Source: B46-G9 sp964548365 (GTDB lineage Bacteria; Desulfobacterota; DSM-4660; Desulfatiglandales; Desulfatiglandaceae). From it: a stretch of DNA of 64,000 bases. The notes beneath the pieces were generated by a model that saw nothing but the letters and a program-made list of their open reading frames with translations, was not told the origin of the DNA and searched no databases. Positions 35,928-44,936 of the stretch are shown piece after piece (positions within the stretch are counted from its first letter, which is position 1; the number at the start of each line of letters is the position of its first letter). The stretch covers positions 1-64,000 of the forward strand of contig CAZJRD010000003.1 of the NCBI GenBank assembly GCA_964548365.1, read 5' to 3'. A program made the translations under genes and the position numbers.

Positions 35928-36498
35928 ACTTTCTTAGCATGTTTTGGGTTTTCAGGGGAAACTCTCTGCTCAACTGTTTGATTTCGGTCTTGTCCAGTTT
36001 CATTGTATCCAGAGCTGAAATATCAAGAGCATAACGGCCGTAAGACATAAGATAGAATGCGTCCAGGAGCGCTTTCTCAGGGGTGGCGATGAAAAACCCC
36101 TTTTCTTTCTTGAAACCAAAATACAAAGCTCCAGTGATTTTAACATATCGAAAGACACTGCCCTTCAGATTGATTTCCTTGGTCCTTTTGACCGCCACCG
36201 ATTCAAACAAATCCCTTTGTACCTGGCTGGTTATCTCGTAATAATCCAGGGCGGTCATAAGGGATATGTATGAAGGAACTTGCCCTAGATTCACAAGAGA
36301 GAATTTTTCTTCCCTCCCCGCCGCATCCCACACTTCCCGAAGCACATAAATATTTTTCTTGATCCGCAACAGTATTCCCTGTCTGACGTAGCGGCTGGCA
36401 CTCACTTTGGCCGAGGCTTTGCTGATTCCAAGGACTTTTGCTATCTCCTCGTACCCAAAATATGGTTTTCTTATTTTGTTCAATTCCAGCTGTTTCAT
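35905..36498 (-). CDS. abiEi: AbiEi-like antitoxin/regulator
   Basis: The protein has an N-terminal winged helix (FGYEEIAKVLGISKASAKVSASRYVRQGILLRIKKNIYVL) and a C-terminal domain with ATPEKALLDAFYLMSYGR, both typical of AbiEi. It represses its own operon and counteracts AbiEii without binding it. The start chosen is ATG 36498 (197 residues); a TTG at 36510 is possible. No clear ribosome site is seen for either. It forms a two-gene operon with the toxin. Low GC content and nearby transposase debris support an acquired island. Confidence 0.82.
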   Translation of the reverse strand: MKQLELNKIRKPYFGYEEIAKVLGISKASAKVSASRYVRQGILLRIKKNIYVLREVWDAAGREEKFSLVNLGQVPSYISLMTALDYYEITSQVQRDLFESVAVKRTKEINLKGSVFRYVKITGALYFGFKKEKGFFIATPEKALLDAFYLMSYGRYALDISALDTMKLDKTEIKQLSREFPLKTQNMLRKYGYLKTA

Positions 36499-36854
36499 AA
36501 AGGATACCAAATAAACATATTTGTTAACTATATATATTCCACAAATATTTGATTGTCAACAGAAATAAGGGAAAAGTTCTTGAAGTCTGATCACCACACC
36601 ATCCCAATGAAGAAATTACTTGAATTGGATAACCGTGGCCATAGGCACCGGCTTTGGCCCAATTCATTACTTCGCTACCGTGATTATTTATAAGACTCTT
36701 CTCTTTTGATTCTATTCTATCCTATCCTTCTTTCCCATAAATGTTGTGGCGGAGATTGGCGAACAGCATGTCAAGCCCATGATTGCCTCATTTTCTAATG
36801 AAAGATTGAAGAAAAAGATCCTGACAGTTGAAAAGAGGCTGAAAATTGCAAGTT
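36499..36854. other. Degenerate region upstream of abiE
   Basis: The left 60 bases are AT-rich and likely hold the abiE promoter (atatgtttgttaactat-like sequence). The rest has short open frames only. One, from GTG 36746 to the stop at 36883, gives 45 residues with regular charge and a plausible protein tail; it is listed separately. A second short hydrophobic frame (about 36625-36705) looks like a membrane segment but has no start or family. Confidence 0.4.
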
Positions 36855-36883
36855 TCAAGGCCCCGTTGAACATTGGGGAGTGA
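36746..36883 (+). pseudogene. Possible C-terminal tail of a lost gene
   Basis: The frame encodes 45 residues, including EIGEQHVKPMIASFSNERLKK and FKAPLNIGE before the stop. The even amphipathic pattern looks like a real protein end rather than random sequence, but I cannot name the family. Its stop overlaps the end of the convergent multihaem cytochrome gene by 29 bases. It may be what remains of a gene cut by the island on the left. Confidence 0.3.
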
Positions 36884-38732
36884 GGCGCTTCATGGCGGCT
36901 GGAAAATCCCTATAGATATTCTGTATTCCTGCGGCATTGGCCGGATGACATGAGAGGCAGATCCCGACGCGGATCACCTTCCTCTGTTCCTTCCCGGACA
37001 GGGGGCGAGCGCCAACCCGGGTAGAGAGCATCCCTTTCCTCTCATCCAGGAAACCGGTCCAGGCATCTTCCGCCAGGCCATCCTCTTTCCTCGCTGGATA
37101 CAGGGGATGAAACACCATGCTTTGAAGTTTCGAGGCCCGTTCCTTTTCCGAAAGCAATCCCTCGCCCAGGCCCAGGGCAACGGCGTTCTTATGGCAGGAC
37201 TGGCAATCAAGGCCCTTGGCCGATGTTGTGTGGGCTGCGGTCGGGGCATAGAGCCTTCGGAATACTGCGCCCTTTTTTCGGGAGGGAGCACCTGGGTAAT
37301 CCTTGTGGTCAATGGTGAGGATCATTCCTGGGATAAAGGTGTCTATCCTTTCCTTTCCCTTTTTTATCTGAATGCCAAGTGCCGGCTGCCGAGGGAGCAG
37401 TTTTCCCTTTTTCTCAACCCAACGCCCTTTCACCCTCTTTTCCGTAACGTGATCCAGCCCCATGCCGGTTTTGTTGTAGGAGGTATGGCATTTGATACAA
37501 CTTGGCGCCCACGGCGTATGGCAGCTCTGGCAGGTAAGGCGGCCGTGGCCGTATACCTGATTCCTGCAAATGAGTGGGGGGACTTTTGGATGATATGTCC
37601 TGGAAGAGTTTTTTCCCTTCACTAAAACATGGCCTGTTCGATCCAGAGTGACGTTCAAAAGGGGATGATTGGTCTTTGATGTGAGGACGAAATTGGTGAT
37701 GCCTTCCAATGTTTTGCGCTGGTTCACTATCTTTTTGTCAATTTCGTTTACCTTTTCCCGGGCGATTGTATGCGGTTTGCGCAGGGGATGACAATCTTCA
37801 CAGCTTATCTCGACCTGGGCTTCCTCATGGAAATAACGCTTTCCGTCACCCATTGCCTCGCGCCAAGTATGGCAATCAATACATTCCATTCCGCGTTTGA
37901 AATGAATATCCGGGCTCATGCGCATAAAAGCCCTTCCATCTTCCAGGATGCGGAAACCCGCCTTTCCTGCCACTCTTTCCGGCTTGAATTCAGTTTCGTG
38001 CCAGCCCTCGTAATTGGTTGCAATTCTTCCGGATCGGCTGTGACAGCCAAAGCAGTGAGAACCACCCACCTGCAGGGACAGTGCGGGATGGACCCTGGGT
38101 AGCTTCCCCTTTTCCCCATACCTGTCAAGCTGCGTCCTGGCCTCCTTTTCATACTGAAGATGGCAGGCAGTGCATCCTCCTCCCCTTGAAAGCTGGCTGA
38201 TGGGAGCAGGCCTGGACTTGATCTTGGCCAGGTGGCATGATGCACACAGTTTGCGCAGGTGATCCTGGGCCGGTGAATCACCCAGCCTGGACAAATGCCC
38301 CTGCCCATCGGGTGAGCTGATTTCTCCGAAAACATACCGGTCAACACTCACCATGCCCCGGCCTGTGGCCATCAGGGAGGCGTGGATATTGGTACTCAGC
38401 AAAGGATGGCACTCCGAGGTCCCGCACGTGCGTGCGGCGTCAGCCAGATTTCCGGGCACCAGAACCATACCCCTGTGGGCGTTACGTTTATCCATGGTAA
38501 AAGGATTTCCCAGGTGACACGAGGCACACCCCAAGATCTTCGGGTCATGGGCCTTGACAAATCCGCCCATGGGCAGATGACACACGACACAGCCCTCCCG
38601 ATGCCCCAAGACTTTCGGGAATTTCCTCACTTCCTTGTGGAGCGCGGTGAAAAACCATACCAGCGAAGCAATCACGGCCACGACCGCCATCATCGCGGGC
38701 AGGAGGTTTCTTAATTTGTCCGGTTGATTCAT
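36855..38732 (-). CDS. Membrane-anchored dodecahaem c-type cytochrome
   Basis: The 625-residue protein has one N-terminal membrane helix (about 10-32) and then a periplasmic part with twelve haem-c motifs. Eleven are CxxCH (CVVCH, CASCH twice, CTACH, CFGCH, CIDCH, CEDCH, CQSCH twice, CIKCH, CLSCH) and one is the wider CGTSECH (C-x4-CH). The start is ATG 38732, which overlaps the stop of the cytochrome b gene (ATGA). A longer frame to 38969 is unlikely. With the Rieske and cytochrome b genes directly upstream it should take electrons from quinol oxidation and pass them to periplasmic or outer-surface acceptors. The last 13 residues continue into the convergent short frame. Confidence 0.92.
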   Translation of the reverse strand: MNQPDKLRNLLPAMMAVVAVIASLVWFFTALHKEVRKFPKVLGHREGCVVCHLPMGGFVKAHDPKILGCASCHLGNPFTMDKRNAHRGMVLVPGNLADAARTCGTSECHPLLSTNIHASLMATGRGMVSVDRYVFGEISSPDGQGHLSRLGDSPAQDHLRKLCASCHLAKIKSRPAPISQLSRGGGCTACHLQYEKEARTQLDRYGEKGKLPRVHPALSLQVGGSHCFGCHSRSGRIATNYEGWHETEFKPERVAGKAGFRILEDGRAFMRMSPDIHFKRGMECIDCHTWREAMGDGKRYFHEEAQVEISCEDCHPLRKPHTIAREKVNEIDKKIVNQRKTLEGITNFVLTSKTNHPLLNVTLDRTGHVLVKGKNSSRTYHPKVPPLICRNQVYGHGRLTCQSCHTPWAPSCIKCHTSYNKTGMGLDHVTEKRVKGRWVEKKGKLLPRQPALGIQIKKGKERIDTFIPGMILTIDHKDYPGAPSRKKGAVFRRLYAPTAAHTTSAKGLDCQSCHKNAVALGLGEGLLSEKERASKLQSMVFHPLYPARKEDGLAEDAWTGFLDERKGMLSTRVGARPLSGKEQRKVIRVGICLSCHPANAAGIQNIYRDFPAAMKRLTPQCSTGP

Positions 38733-39649
38733 GGTGCACCCCAAGGAACCACCCACTGCCAATTCCCACCCCTGAAAAACCAACCAATCACGCTGAGGCA
38801 CACATAGACGGTGAAACTGGCCAACATTAGCCGCTTTAGCGCCTTCGATACGGGCTCTGAAACAAGGGGGAGTACGCACAGAGCAAGAAATATTGCACCA
38901 CCCAACACAAAGATCCAGCCCGGCCGTGAAGTCCAGTGCAAAATTTCCTGGAACCCCACGAAATACCACGGCCCCTTCACATAGGCTCCCGGGCCTTCAG
39001 GCCTGAGAATAGGAGCCCTGAGCGAAGACAGTATCATGGAAACGGCCAGGACATAGACCACTGAACGCCACTCCGGCCAAACCCTTCCGTCATGCTCCAG
39101 GGTAAGAATCAAGACAAATAAAGTAGCGGTAGCAACGTGGTGTATGAAAATAAGCTGGAAATTGTGAGAACCGCCTAGAAACAAAAACCTCAGGGTATCT
39201 CCACCAGTGGGCAGCGTACCCAACAGACCTTCCAATACCTGCCGGGCCAGGATTCCCCCTCTGTCTCCCTTCAGGATGAAGCCCGAAATCATCAAAAAGA
39301 GTACCAAGGGGACTATAAACGAAACCCGAAACCACAAGCCCCGGGGAACTTCCTGTTCCCCGTTTTTTGACAGTTGATCTATGAAATGGAATGCCGCCAG
39401 GATGAGGAAAAATTGCGCACTCCAGTAGTGTATGGCCCTTATGAACGTTCCCCCTTGGTTACCCAGGGCTATGACCTGTAACGAGTCAAAAGGTCTGCTT
39501 GCATCATAGGCAAAGGCCAGCGCAATGCCGGAACCAATGGCGATAAACAAGGCTGCATGGCTTAAGAGACCCGGAGAGGGAAAGAGGCAAATCCAGGAAT
39601 CAAAAAATTCCCTGATGAGGGAAGGTTTTTGACTAGGCGGGCGGTTCAA
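38729..39649 (-). CDS. Cytochrome b of a Rieske/cytochrome b complex
   Basis: The 306-residue membrane protein combines a b6-like N-terminal four-helix part and a following subunit IV-like part. Haem-ligand histidines lie in FIRAIHYWSAQFFLILAAFHF and FIHHVATATLFVLILTLEH. The GAYVKGPWYFVGFQEIL segment matches the PEWYF-type loop at the quinol site, but with KGPWYF. About eight transmembrane helices are predicted. The gene overlaps the Rieske stop by 17 bases and the multihaem gene by four, so the three are one complex. It probably oxidises menaquinol. Confidence 0.9.
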   Translation of the reverse strand: MNRPPSQKPSLIREFFDSWICLFPSPGLLSHAALFIAIGSGIALAFAYDASRPFDSLQVIALGNQGGTFIRAIHYWSAQFFLILAAFHFIDQLSKNGEQEVPRGLWFRVSFIVPLVLFLMISGFILKGDRGGILARQVLEGLLGTLPTGGDTLRFLFLGGSHNFQLIFIHHVATATLFVLILTLEHDGRVWPEWRSVVYVLAVSMILSSLRAPILRPEGPGAYVKGPWYFVGFQEILHWTSRPGWIFVLGGAIFLALCVLPLVSEPVSKALKRLMLASFTVYVCLSVIGWFFRGGNWQWVVPWGAP

Positions 39650-40073
39650 TGATCAGACTCTTCTTTTTTGCATCGATACGATGGCCCAAGCGGGCAAGAT
39701 CATGGGTAGCAGGACCGCTCAGGACTCTCCCATTCATGGAGTATTTGGACCCGTGGCAAGGGCAGACAAGTTTATCCCCTTGCCTTCTGTCCACGATGCA
39801 TCCCAGATGGCTGCAACGAGCGGACATTGTTCTATATCTATTTCCTTCACGATTTACAATAATGTCCTCGTGAAATGTCACTCCCTGTGGGAGGTCCAGG
39901 GGTAAACGGATGGGGTGCTGCTCACTTTTCAGCCGGTACAGTCTTCCCTTTACCATGGAACCGAAAAAGAATGCCAGGAGCCCCAGGAGTCCACTCCCGA
40001 TCCATCGCAGGAACCCCCGTCTTCCGTTCCCCTCTCTTCTCTTGGCCTCCCCGCCCTCGTGTTCTCCTGCCAT
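39633..40073 (-). CDS. Rieske 2Fe-2S protein
   Basis: The 146-residue protein has a Tat-like N-terminus (NGRRGFLRWIGSG) that probably stays as a membrane anchor. The Rieske domain has CSHLGC (C87, H89, C92) and CPCHGS (C104, H107), the two cysteine and two histidine ligands plus the usual disulfide pair. It is the first gene of Rieske-cytochrome b-12-haem cytochrome. Gene order and overlaps show joint translation. Confidence 0.94.
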   Translation of the reverse strand: MAGEHEGGEAKRREGNGRRGFLRWIGSGLLGLLAFFFGSMVKGRLYRLKSEQHPIRLPLDLPQGVTFHEDIIVNREGNRYRTMSARCSHLGCIVDRRQGDKLVCPCHGSKYSMNGRVLSGPATHDLARLGHRIDAKKKSLIIEPPA

Positions 40074-40225
40074 TGCTTCCTATGCCCCCAAAAAGACCCG
40101 CAAACCTTCTGATTCCGTTTGATAAACGACTGAACCCGGGGAATGCCCATGCCTGTGGATGGCCGTGATCACCCTCCCACCTGCTATGTCTCATCAGTTA
40201 TCTTCATGAGCTTCACCGTGTTTAA

Positions 40226-40840
40226 TTATCTTGCCGTTACAGCGACTTTCACACCGAACGCGATAAAGAGACAGCCGCAGGCTTTTCGGGCAATTGATTG
40301 CATCAGTTTGTTGCGTCTGAACTGGACGCCGACCTTTACGGTCACATTCGTCAAAATCATAAGGTACGTTGCACTGAGCACCATAAAAATCAGTGCCAAG
40401 CAGGCATACTTGATGAACAGTCCCCCCACGGGGTTTTCAATGAACAAGGGGAAGAAGGCCGTGAAAAACAGGACAGCCTTGGGGTTGAGCAATGTGATGG
40501 TAAATGCCTTGCGGAAGGGTACGGAAGATCGTTCCTGCCTTTCCGCACCCTCACCCTGTGACCGGATGAGGGAAATAATACCAAGATAGATGAGATAGCA
40601 CGCGCCAAGAAGCCGGACGACATGAAACAGCGCAGGGTGGGCTACGAACAGCGCGGATATCCCAAAAAATGAAAGGGCGATAAGGCAGGTATCACCCAGC
40701 ATAATGCCAAGCATGGCACGGATCCCCGCTCCAACGCCGGACAGGGCCGCATTCCTTGCCACAAAAAGAGATCCCGGCCCCGGTGCGAGCACTACGGCGA
40801 CCGCGGCCACAATAAAACCGTACCAGTCTATGCCTCCCAT
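40226..40840 (-). CDS. LysE/RhtB-family amino acid exporter
   Basis: The 204-residue membrane protein has six helices and the family signature VVLAPGPGSLFVARNAALSGVGAGIRAMLGIMLGD plus LLNPKAVLFFTAFFPLF. It is a predicted exporter of an amino acid or similar metabolite. The start chosen is ATG 40840 (GGTGA upstream); the 29 extra residues of the longer frame are not family-like. The gene stands alone. The 264 bases upstream hold its promoter and that of the divergent acyl-CoA dehydrogenase. Confidence 0.88.
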   Translation of the reverse strand: MGGIDWYGFIVAAVAVVLAPGPGSLFVARNAALSGVGAGIRAMLGIMLGDTCLIALSFFGISALFVAHPALFHVVRLLGACYLIYLGIISLIRSQGEGAERQERSSVPFRKAFTITLLNPKAVLFFTAFFPLFIENPVGGLFIKYACLALIFMVLSATYLMILTNVTVKVGVQFRRNKLMQSIARKACGCLFIAFGVKVAVTAR

Positions 40841-41104
40841 GTTTTCACCATCTTTATCGAACCATCGTCCTTCTATATGTATCCATGGGACATATTCCCA
40901 TGCGATCAACATTCCTGCAAATGACACAAAACAGGATGGATGTCAACTATGGTGCTAATGGTATGCAAAGAAAATCAAAGCATATCCAGTCCGCATGAAC
41001 CTTGACTATTTCTGAAGATCCTGTTACCTGATCCTATGCCGTTCCGTTTAAACACTACTCATTCCTGAAATCAATGTCCTGGAGACGATACCGCAGCAAA
41101 TACT

Positions 41105-42247
41105 ATGGACACATTCCTGTCAGAAAAAAACCAGGCCGTTCGCCGCTCCGTTCGTTCCTTCTGTAACGAGGAAGTCTGCCCTATTGCCAGGGAAATTGAC
41201 CGTGAAGCCTCGTTTCCCTGGGAGGTAGTGGAAAAAATGGGTAAACTGGGTTACTTCGGGATCCAGGCGCCTAAAAAACTGGGCGGGGCAGGCCTGGATA
41301 CTATGAGCTATGTCATTGTCATAGAGGAAATATCTAAGGCCTGCGCAAGCCTTGGGTTGTGTATAACAGTCCACAACAGTGTGGCTGTCTTCCCCATCCT
41401 GACCTTTGGAGATGATGAACAAAAACAGAAATGGATTCCGCCACTTGCCCGGGGCGAAAAAATAGGCGCCTTTTGCCTCACCGAACCCAATGCAGGCTCT
41501 GATGCTGCGGGCATCGAGGCCACGGCCATCCGACAGGGAGACCATTATGTTCTCAATGCCAACAAGGTATTTGTAACCAATGGCGGCGTTGCAGATATCT
41601 GCCTGATATTTGCACGGACAGACCCGCAGGCAGGACCAAAGGGGATCAGCGTTGTTGTGGCGGAGAGAGGAACCCCCGGTTTTGTGGTCGGAGACCTTGA
41701 GGACCTCTGCGGTATGCGTGCAAACCCGGTCACTTCCATCAGGCTCTATGACTGCACTGTACCGTTGAAGAACCTGGTTGGCAGGGAAGGTATGGGACTC
41801 AAAATAGGGCTGGCGGCTCTGGACATCGGCAGGACCGGGATTGCGGCCCAGGCCGTAGGCATTTCCCAGGCGGCGTTTGAGGAGGCTGTCAAATACTCGC
41901 GACAGCGTCGGCAGTTCGGTTTGCCCATCGCACGGCACCAGGCCATCGGCGCGATGATAGCGGATATGGCAACACAGATAGAAGCCGCCCGGCTCATGGT
42001 TTACCGGTCGGCCACATTGCGGGACAAGGAGAAAGCCTTTTCTCAGGCATCCGCCATGGCCAAGCTTTTTGCTTCAGAGATATCTTCAAAGGTCACAGAC
42101 ATGGCTGTCCAGATCCACGGAGGCTACGGCTACTCCAGGCTCTACCCTGTAGAGCGATACTACCGGGATGCCAGGGTAACCAGGATTTATGAAGGAACTT
42201 CCGAGATCCATCGAATGGTCATTTCAAGAGGAATTTTGGGAGGATGA
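41105..42247 (+). CDS. Acyl-CoA dehydrogenase
   Basis: This is an FAD enzyme of the short- and medium-chain acyl-CoA dehydrogenase family (380 residues). FAD and substrate motifs CLTEPNAGSDA and the C-terminal QIHGGYGYSRLYPVERYYRDARV are present. The catalytic base is E363 in IYEGTSEIH. It is followed without a gap by etfB (ATGA overlap) and then the etfA fusion, so its electrons go to this ETF. It may be butyryl-CoA or a related short acyl-CoA dehydrogenase. Enoyl-CoA reduction in the reverse direction is equally possible. Confidence 0.94.
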   Translation: MDTFLSEKNQAVRRSVRSFCNEEVCPIAREIDREASFPWEVVEKMGKLGYFGIQAPKKLGGAGLDTMSYVIVIEEISKACASLGLCITVHNSVAVFPILTFGDDEQKQKWIPPLARGEKIGAFCLTEPNAGSDAAGIEATAIRQGDHYVLNANKVFVTNGGVADICLIFARTDPQAGPKGISVVVAERGTPGFVVGDLEDLCGMRANPVTSIRLYDCTVPLKNLVGREGMGLKIGLAALDIGRTGIAAQAVGISQAAFEEAVKYSRQRRQFGLPIARHQAIGAMIADMATQIEAARLMVYRSATLRDKEKAFSQASAMAKLFASEISSKVTDMAVQIHGGYGYSRLYPVERYYRDARVTRIYEGTSEIHRMVISRGILGG

Positions 42248-43032
42248 AAGAAACGGCCATGGGATCCAATAAAATAATTGTATGTATCAAACCCGTTATC
42301 ATTTCAGCTTCCAGTGGCACAGCACGATCAGCAGATTCCTATGAACTGAACCCCTTTGATCGACCGGCCCTGGAGGTCGCCCTCCAAATGAAAGAAAAAC
42401 GGGGCAACCCTGTTATTGTCCTTGCCATGGGACCCGAGCCATCCGCTTTCGTGTTGAAGGAGGCCATGGCCATGGGCGCCGATGCAGGCATACTCCTGTG
42501 CGATCCGGCCTTCGCAGGGTCTGATACTCTTGCGACATCGACGGCACTGGCAACCGCCATTCAAAAACTTACTCCTTTCGATCTCATCCTGTTCGGGACA
42601 AGGTCCGCTGACAGTGATACAGGGCATGTGGGTCCCCAGGCAGCAGCCTTTCTTGATCTCCCTCTTGTAACGGGGGCCTACTCCGTTGTTCCCCTCGATG
42701 ATGGTCTCCGCGTTGAACGCAGGATTGACGACTTCAGGGAAAAGTACGAAGTACCTTTCCCTGCCGCTCTCACCATCCAGTCGGGATCAGTGAGGCCGAG
42801 AGACATCGGGCTTCTGGAAATGGTGTCTGCTTTTGAAGAAAAAGAACTCACAACCTGGCGTCTGAAAGATCTGGGGCTGTCCCCGGAGCGTGTCGGAGAA
42901 TCTGGTTCCGGCACCGCTGTCATTTCAGTGTCAAAAGCACAAAGAGCGAGAACATGCGAATTCATACCCGGATCAACTGAGGAACAGGCGGATCGGTTGC
43001 TGGGCCGTTTACTTGCATCAGGACTTTTGTAA
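42244..43032 (+). CDS. etfB: Electron-transfer flavoprotein beta subunit
   Basis: EtfB binds AMP or FAD and forms the ETF dimer with EtfA. The family region VLAMGPEPSAFVLKEAMAMGADAGILL and FGTRSADSDTGHVGPQAAAFLDLP are present; the latter is the ETF beta signature. The length (262 residues) is normal. The start overlaps the stop of the acyl-CoA dehydrogenase gene. It is followed after 92 bases by the etfA fusion, with two copies of a 13-base direct repeat (ctccagactcac) in the gap. Confidence 0.94.
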   Translation: MKETAMGSNKIIVCIKPVIISASSGTARSADSYELNPFDRPALEVALQMKEKRGNPVIVLAMGPEPSAFVLKEAMAMGADAGILLCDPAFAGSDTLATSTALATAIQKLTPFDLILFGTRSADSDTGHVGPQAAAFLDLPLVTGAYSVVPLDDGLRVERRIDDFREKYEVPFPAALTIQSGSVRPRDIGLLEMVSAFEEKELTTWRLKDLGLSPERVGESGSGTAVISVSKAQRARTCEFIPGSTEEQADRLLGRLLASGLL

Positions 43033-43124
43033 GGAGGCCTGGAGTATTGGTAAGAAATTGATACCCATTACTCCGGCACTCAAAACTCCAGACTCACGAC
43101 TCCAGACTCACAAAAAAGGCCGTT

Positions 43125-44744
43125 ATGTCAAAGGGCAGGAAAAAGGAACTGTGGGTATTCATAGATCTCAGGAGCAGGAAGTTTTTTGATCTCTCCCTGA
43201 ACGTACTCACCAAGGCCAGGGAACTGGCCGAATCGGTATCAGGCACAACCGTTGCGCTCCTCTTGGGGTCTGGCCCCCGGCCCCTGGGAAAACAAAAAGA
43301 CGGCCATATACCCATTCCCGCTGATGAGGCCGCGGAGGAATGTACCAAATATGGTGCGGACCATGCTGCTATCCTTGACAATGAGCTTCTCGCCACCCCC
43401 CGACCGGACCTCTATGCGAACGCCCTTGCCGGTTTTGTTGTCAATCATGACCCCATGCTGGTCATGTTTACCCTCACCGATTTCGGCAGGGAAATGGCTG
43501 CCAGATCCGCCCGGATCATCAACGCCGGTCTCATCTCAGAATGCGCGGATATATCTATGGACAAGGGAAAAGTAGTGGCGGACTGTCCGGCATGGGGCGG
43601 GGATTTCATGGGTCGCATCACTTTTCTGGACCCGTCCCGTACGGGGTTCCTCACGGTCCAGCCCTATGCCGCCCGGGCAACCCGAGTGAACGGCCAACCA
43701 GGGTTTGTTGAGCGGATCAGCGTAGACGTCCCGGATACATCTAAAGGCCTCAAACTGCTCTCAAGTTCTCCCGGGCATATTGAAGCCCGGCGACTGGAGG
43801 ATGCCCACACCATCGTGGTGGGCGGAGCGGGAATGGGCAATATCGACAATTTTGCCCTGGTGCGCGATCTCTCGGCTGCCATGGGGGCTGAATTGGGGGC
43901 TACCCGTCCCCCCGTGCTTGAACATTGGATCGACGAAGAACGACTCATCGGGCAAACCGGAAAATCCGTCAGACCGAAACTCCTATTTTCCATTGGGACG
44001 TCCGGTGCGGTGCAATATGCGGCCGGGATTACGGAAGCGCAAACCATTGTGGCCGTCAACCGCGATAAAACCGCACCCATTTTTCAAATCGCAGATATCG
44101 GGATCGTAGCCGACGCAAAAGCCCTTTTACCCCTCCTGATAACCAGGGTCAGGCAGGCGACCATGCGGAAACTCGCAGATCACCTTTACGCCAAAGAGAA
44201 CCTTGACACCGCAAGAAAATTCGGAGCCAAGGTGCAGAAGCTCCGCGAGAGCTATAACTGGACCATTGAAGCATTATCCGAAGCAACCGGACAATCCCCC
44301 GAATTTATTGAAAAGGTCGAAAAAGGGACGATTACGCCCCCGGTTGCGTTTCTCTTGAGATTCGCAAAGGCATTGAAGGTCGACCCGGAGACGTTTCTTC
44401 GGAGAGAAGAAAAGGCATTGATCCGCAGCTTACGGGACCAGGCCTTCATGAAACGGACCCGGGATTATGCTTATCAAACCCTGAGTCCCGGCGTGGAAAG
44501 CTATCATCTCCGCGCTTTCATGGTTACCATAGAGGCCAAAAAGGCCCATAAGCCCGTGGCTTATAAACACGAAGGTGAGGAGTTTATCTTTGTCATGGAG
44601 GGGGAACTGAAATTCACCCTCGGGAACAAGGATCACCGCCTGAGGGCCGGTGAGTCAATCCACTTCAACTCCGATACCCCCCACAAGCTGAAAAGCATCT
44701 CATCTGAAACGACTCGTTGTCTGGTCGTGCTCTTCACTCCCTGA
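43125..44744 (+). CDS. etfA: ETF alpha subunit fused to XRE helix-turn-helix and cupin domains
   Basis: The 539-residue protein has three parts in one uninterrupted frame. Residues 1-345 are EtfA, with the FAD-binding C-terminal domain SVRPKLLFSIGTSGAVQYAAG and IVAVNRDKTAPIFQIADIGIV. Residues about 362-425 form a Cro/XRE helix-turn-helix (LRESYNWTIEALSEATG then SPEFIEKVEKG and a helix). Residues about 450-539 form a cupin (HKPVAYKHEGEEFIFVMEGEL and SIHFNSDTPHKLKS). XRE plus cupin is a known regulator architecture, for example PuuR-like proteins; its union with an ETF subunit is unusual. The protein could act as an electron carrier that also binds DNA, or the cupin could sense a metabolite. 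The ribosome site is weak (AAAGG). Confidence 0.93.
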   Translation: MSKGRKKELWVFIDLRSRKFFDLSLNVLTKARELAESVSGTTVALLLGSGPRPLGKQKDGHIPIPADEAAEECTKYGADHAAILDNELLATPRPDLYANALAGFVVNHDPMLVMFTLTDFGREMAARSARIINAGLISECADISMDKGKVVADCPAWGGDFMGRITFLDPSRTGFLTVQPYAARATRVNGQPGFVERISVDVPDTSKGLKLLSSSPGHIEARRLEDAHTIVVGGAGMGNIDNFALVRDLSAAMGAELGATRPPVLEHWIDEERLIGQTGKSVRPKLLFSIGTSGAVQYAAGITEAQTIVAVNRDKTAPIFQIADIGIVADAKALLPLLITRVRQATMRKLADHLYAKENLDTARKFGAKVQKLRESYNWTIEALSEATGQSPEFIEKVEKGTITPPVAFLLRFAKALKVDPETFLRREEKALIRSLRDQAFMKRTRDYAYQTLSPGVESYHLRAFMVTIEAKKAHKPVAYKHEGEEFIFVMEGELKFTLGNKDHRLRAGESIHFNSDTPHKLKSISSETTRCLVVLFTP

Positions 44745-44784
44745 TGATCCAGGCGGTCCGGAGGCATGCGACTGGCAGAAAATC

Positions 44785-44928
44785 CTAATATACAAATAAT
44801 GCATCAGCCTCGATCGCCGCAATATTCAATTCCGCCGCAGCCATAATCTCGGCCCCATCAATCAAATCAGATGCGTCGATGTTGCGCTCTTTGATGCAAG
44901 AGCTACCCAGGTTCAGAGATTGTCCGCC
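44785..44928 (-). pseudogene. C-terminal remnant of a DsrE-family protein
   Basis: The minus-strand frame directly after an in-frame TGA reads GGQSLNLGSSCIKERNIDAS and then DLIDGAEIMAAAELN to LFVY. This aligns with the last third of the intact DsrE-like protein at 50342-50713 (GGKLWVCSPCIKERQ to ALVY). The N-terminal two-thirds are gone and there is no start codon or ribosome site. It lies at the downstream end of the flavoprotein operon. Confidence 0.6.
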
Positions 44929-44936
44929 TCAGGCAG

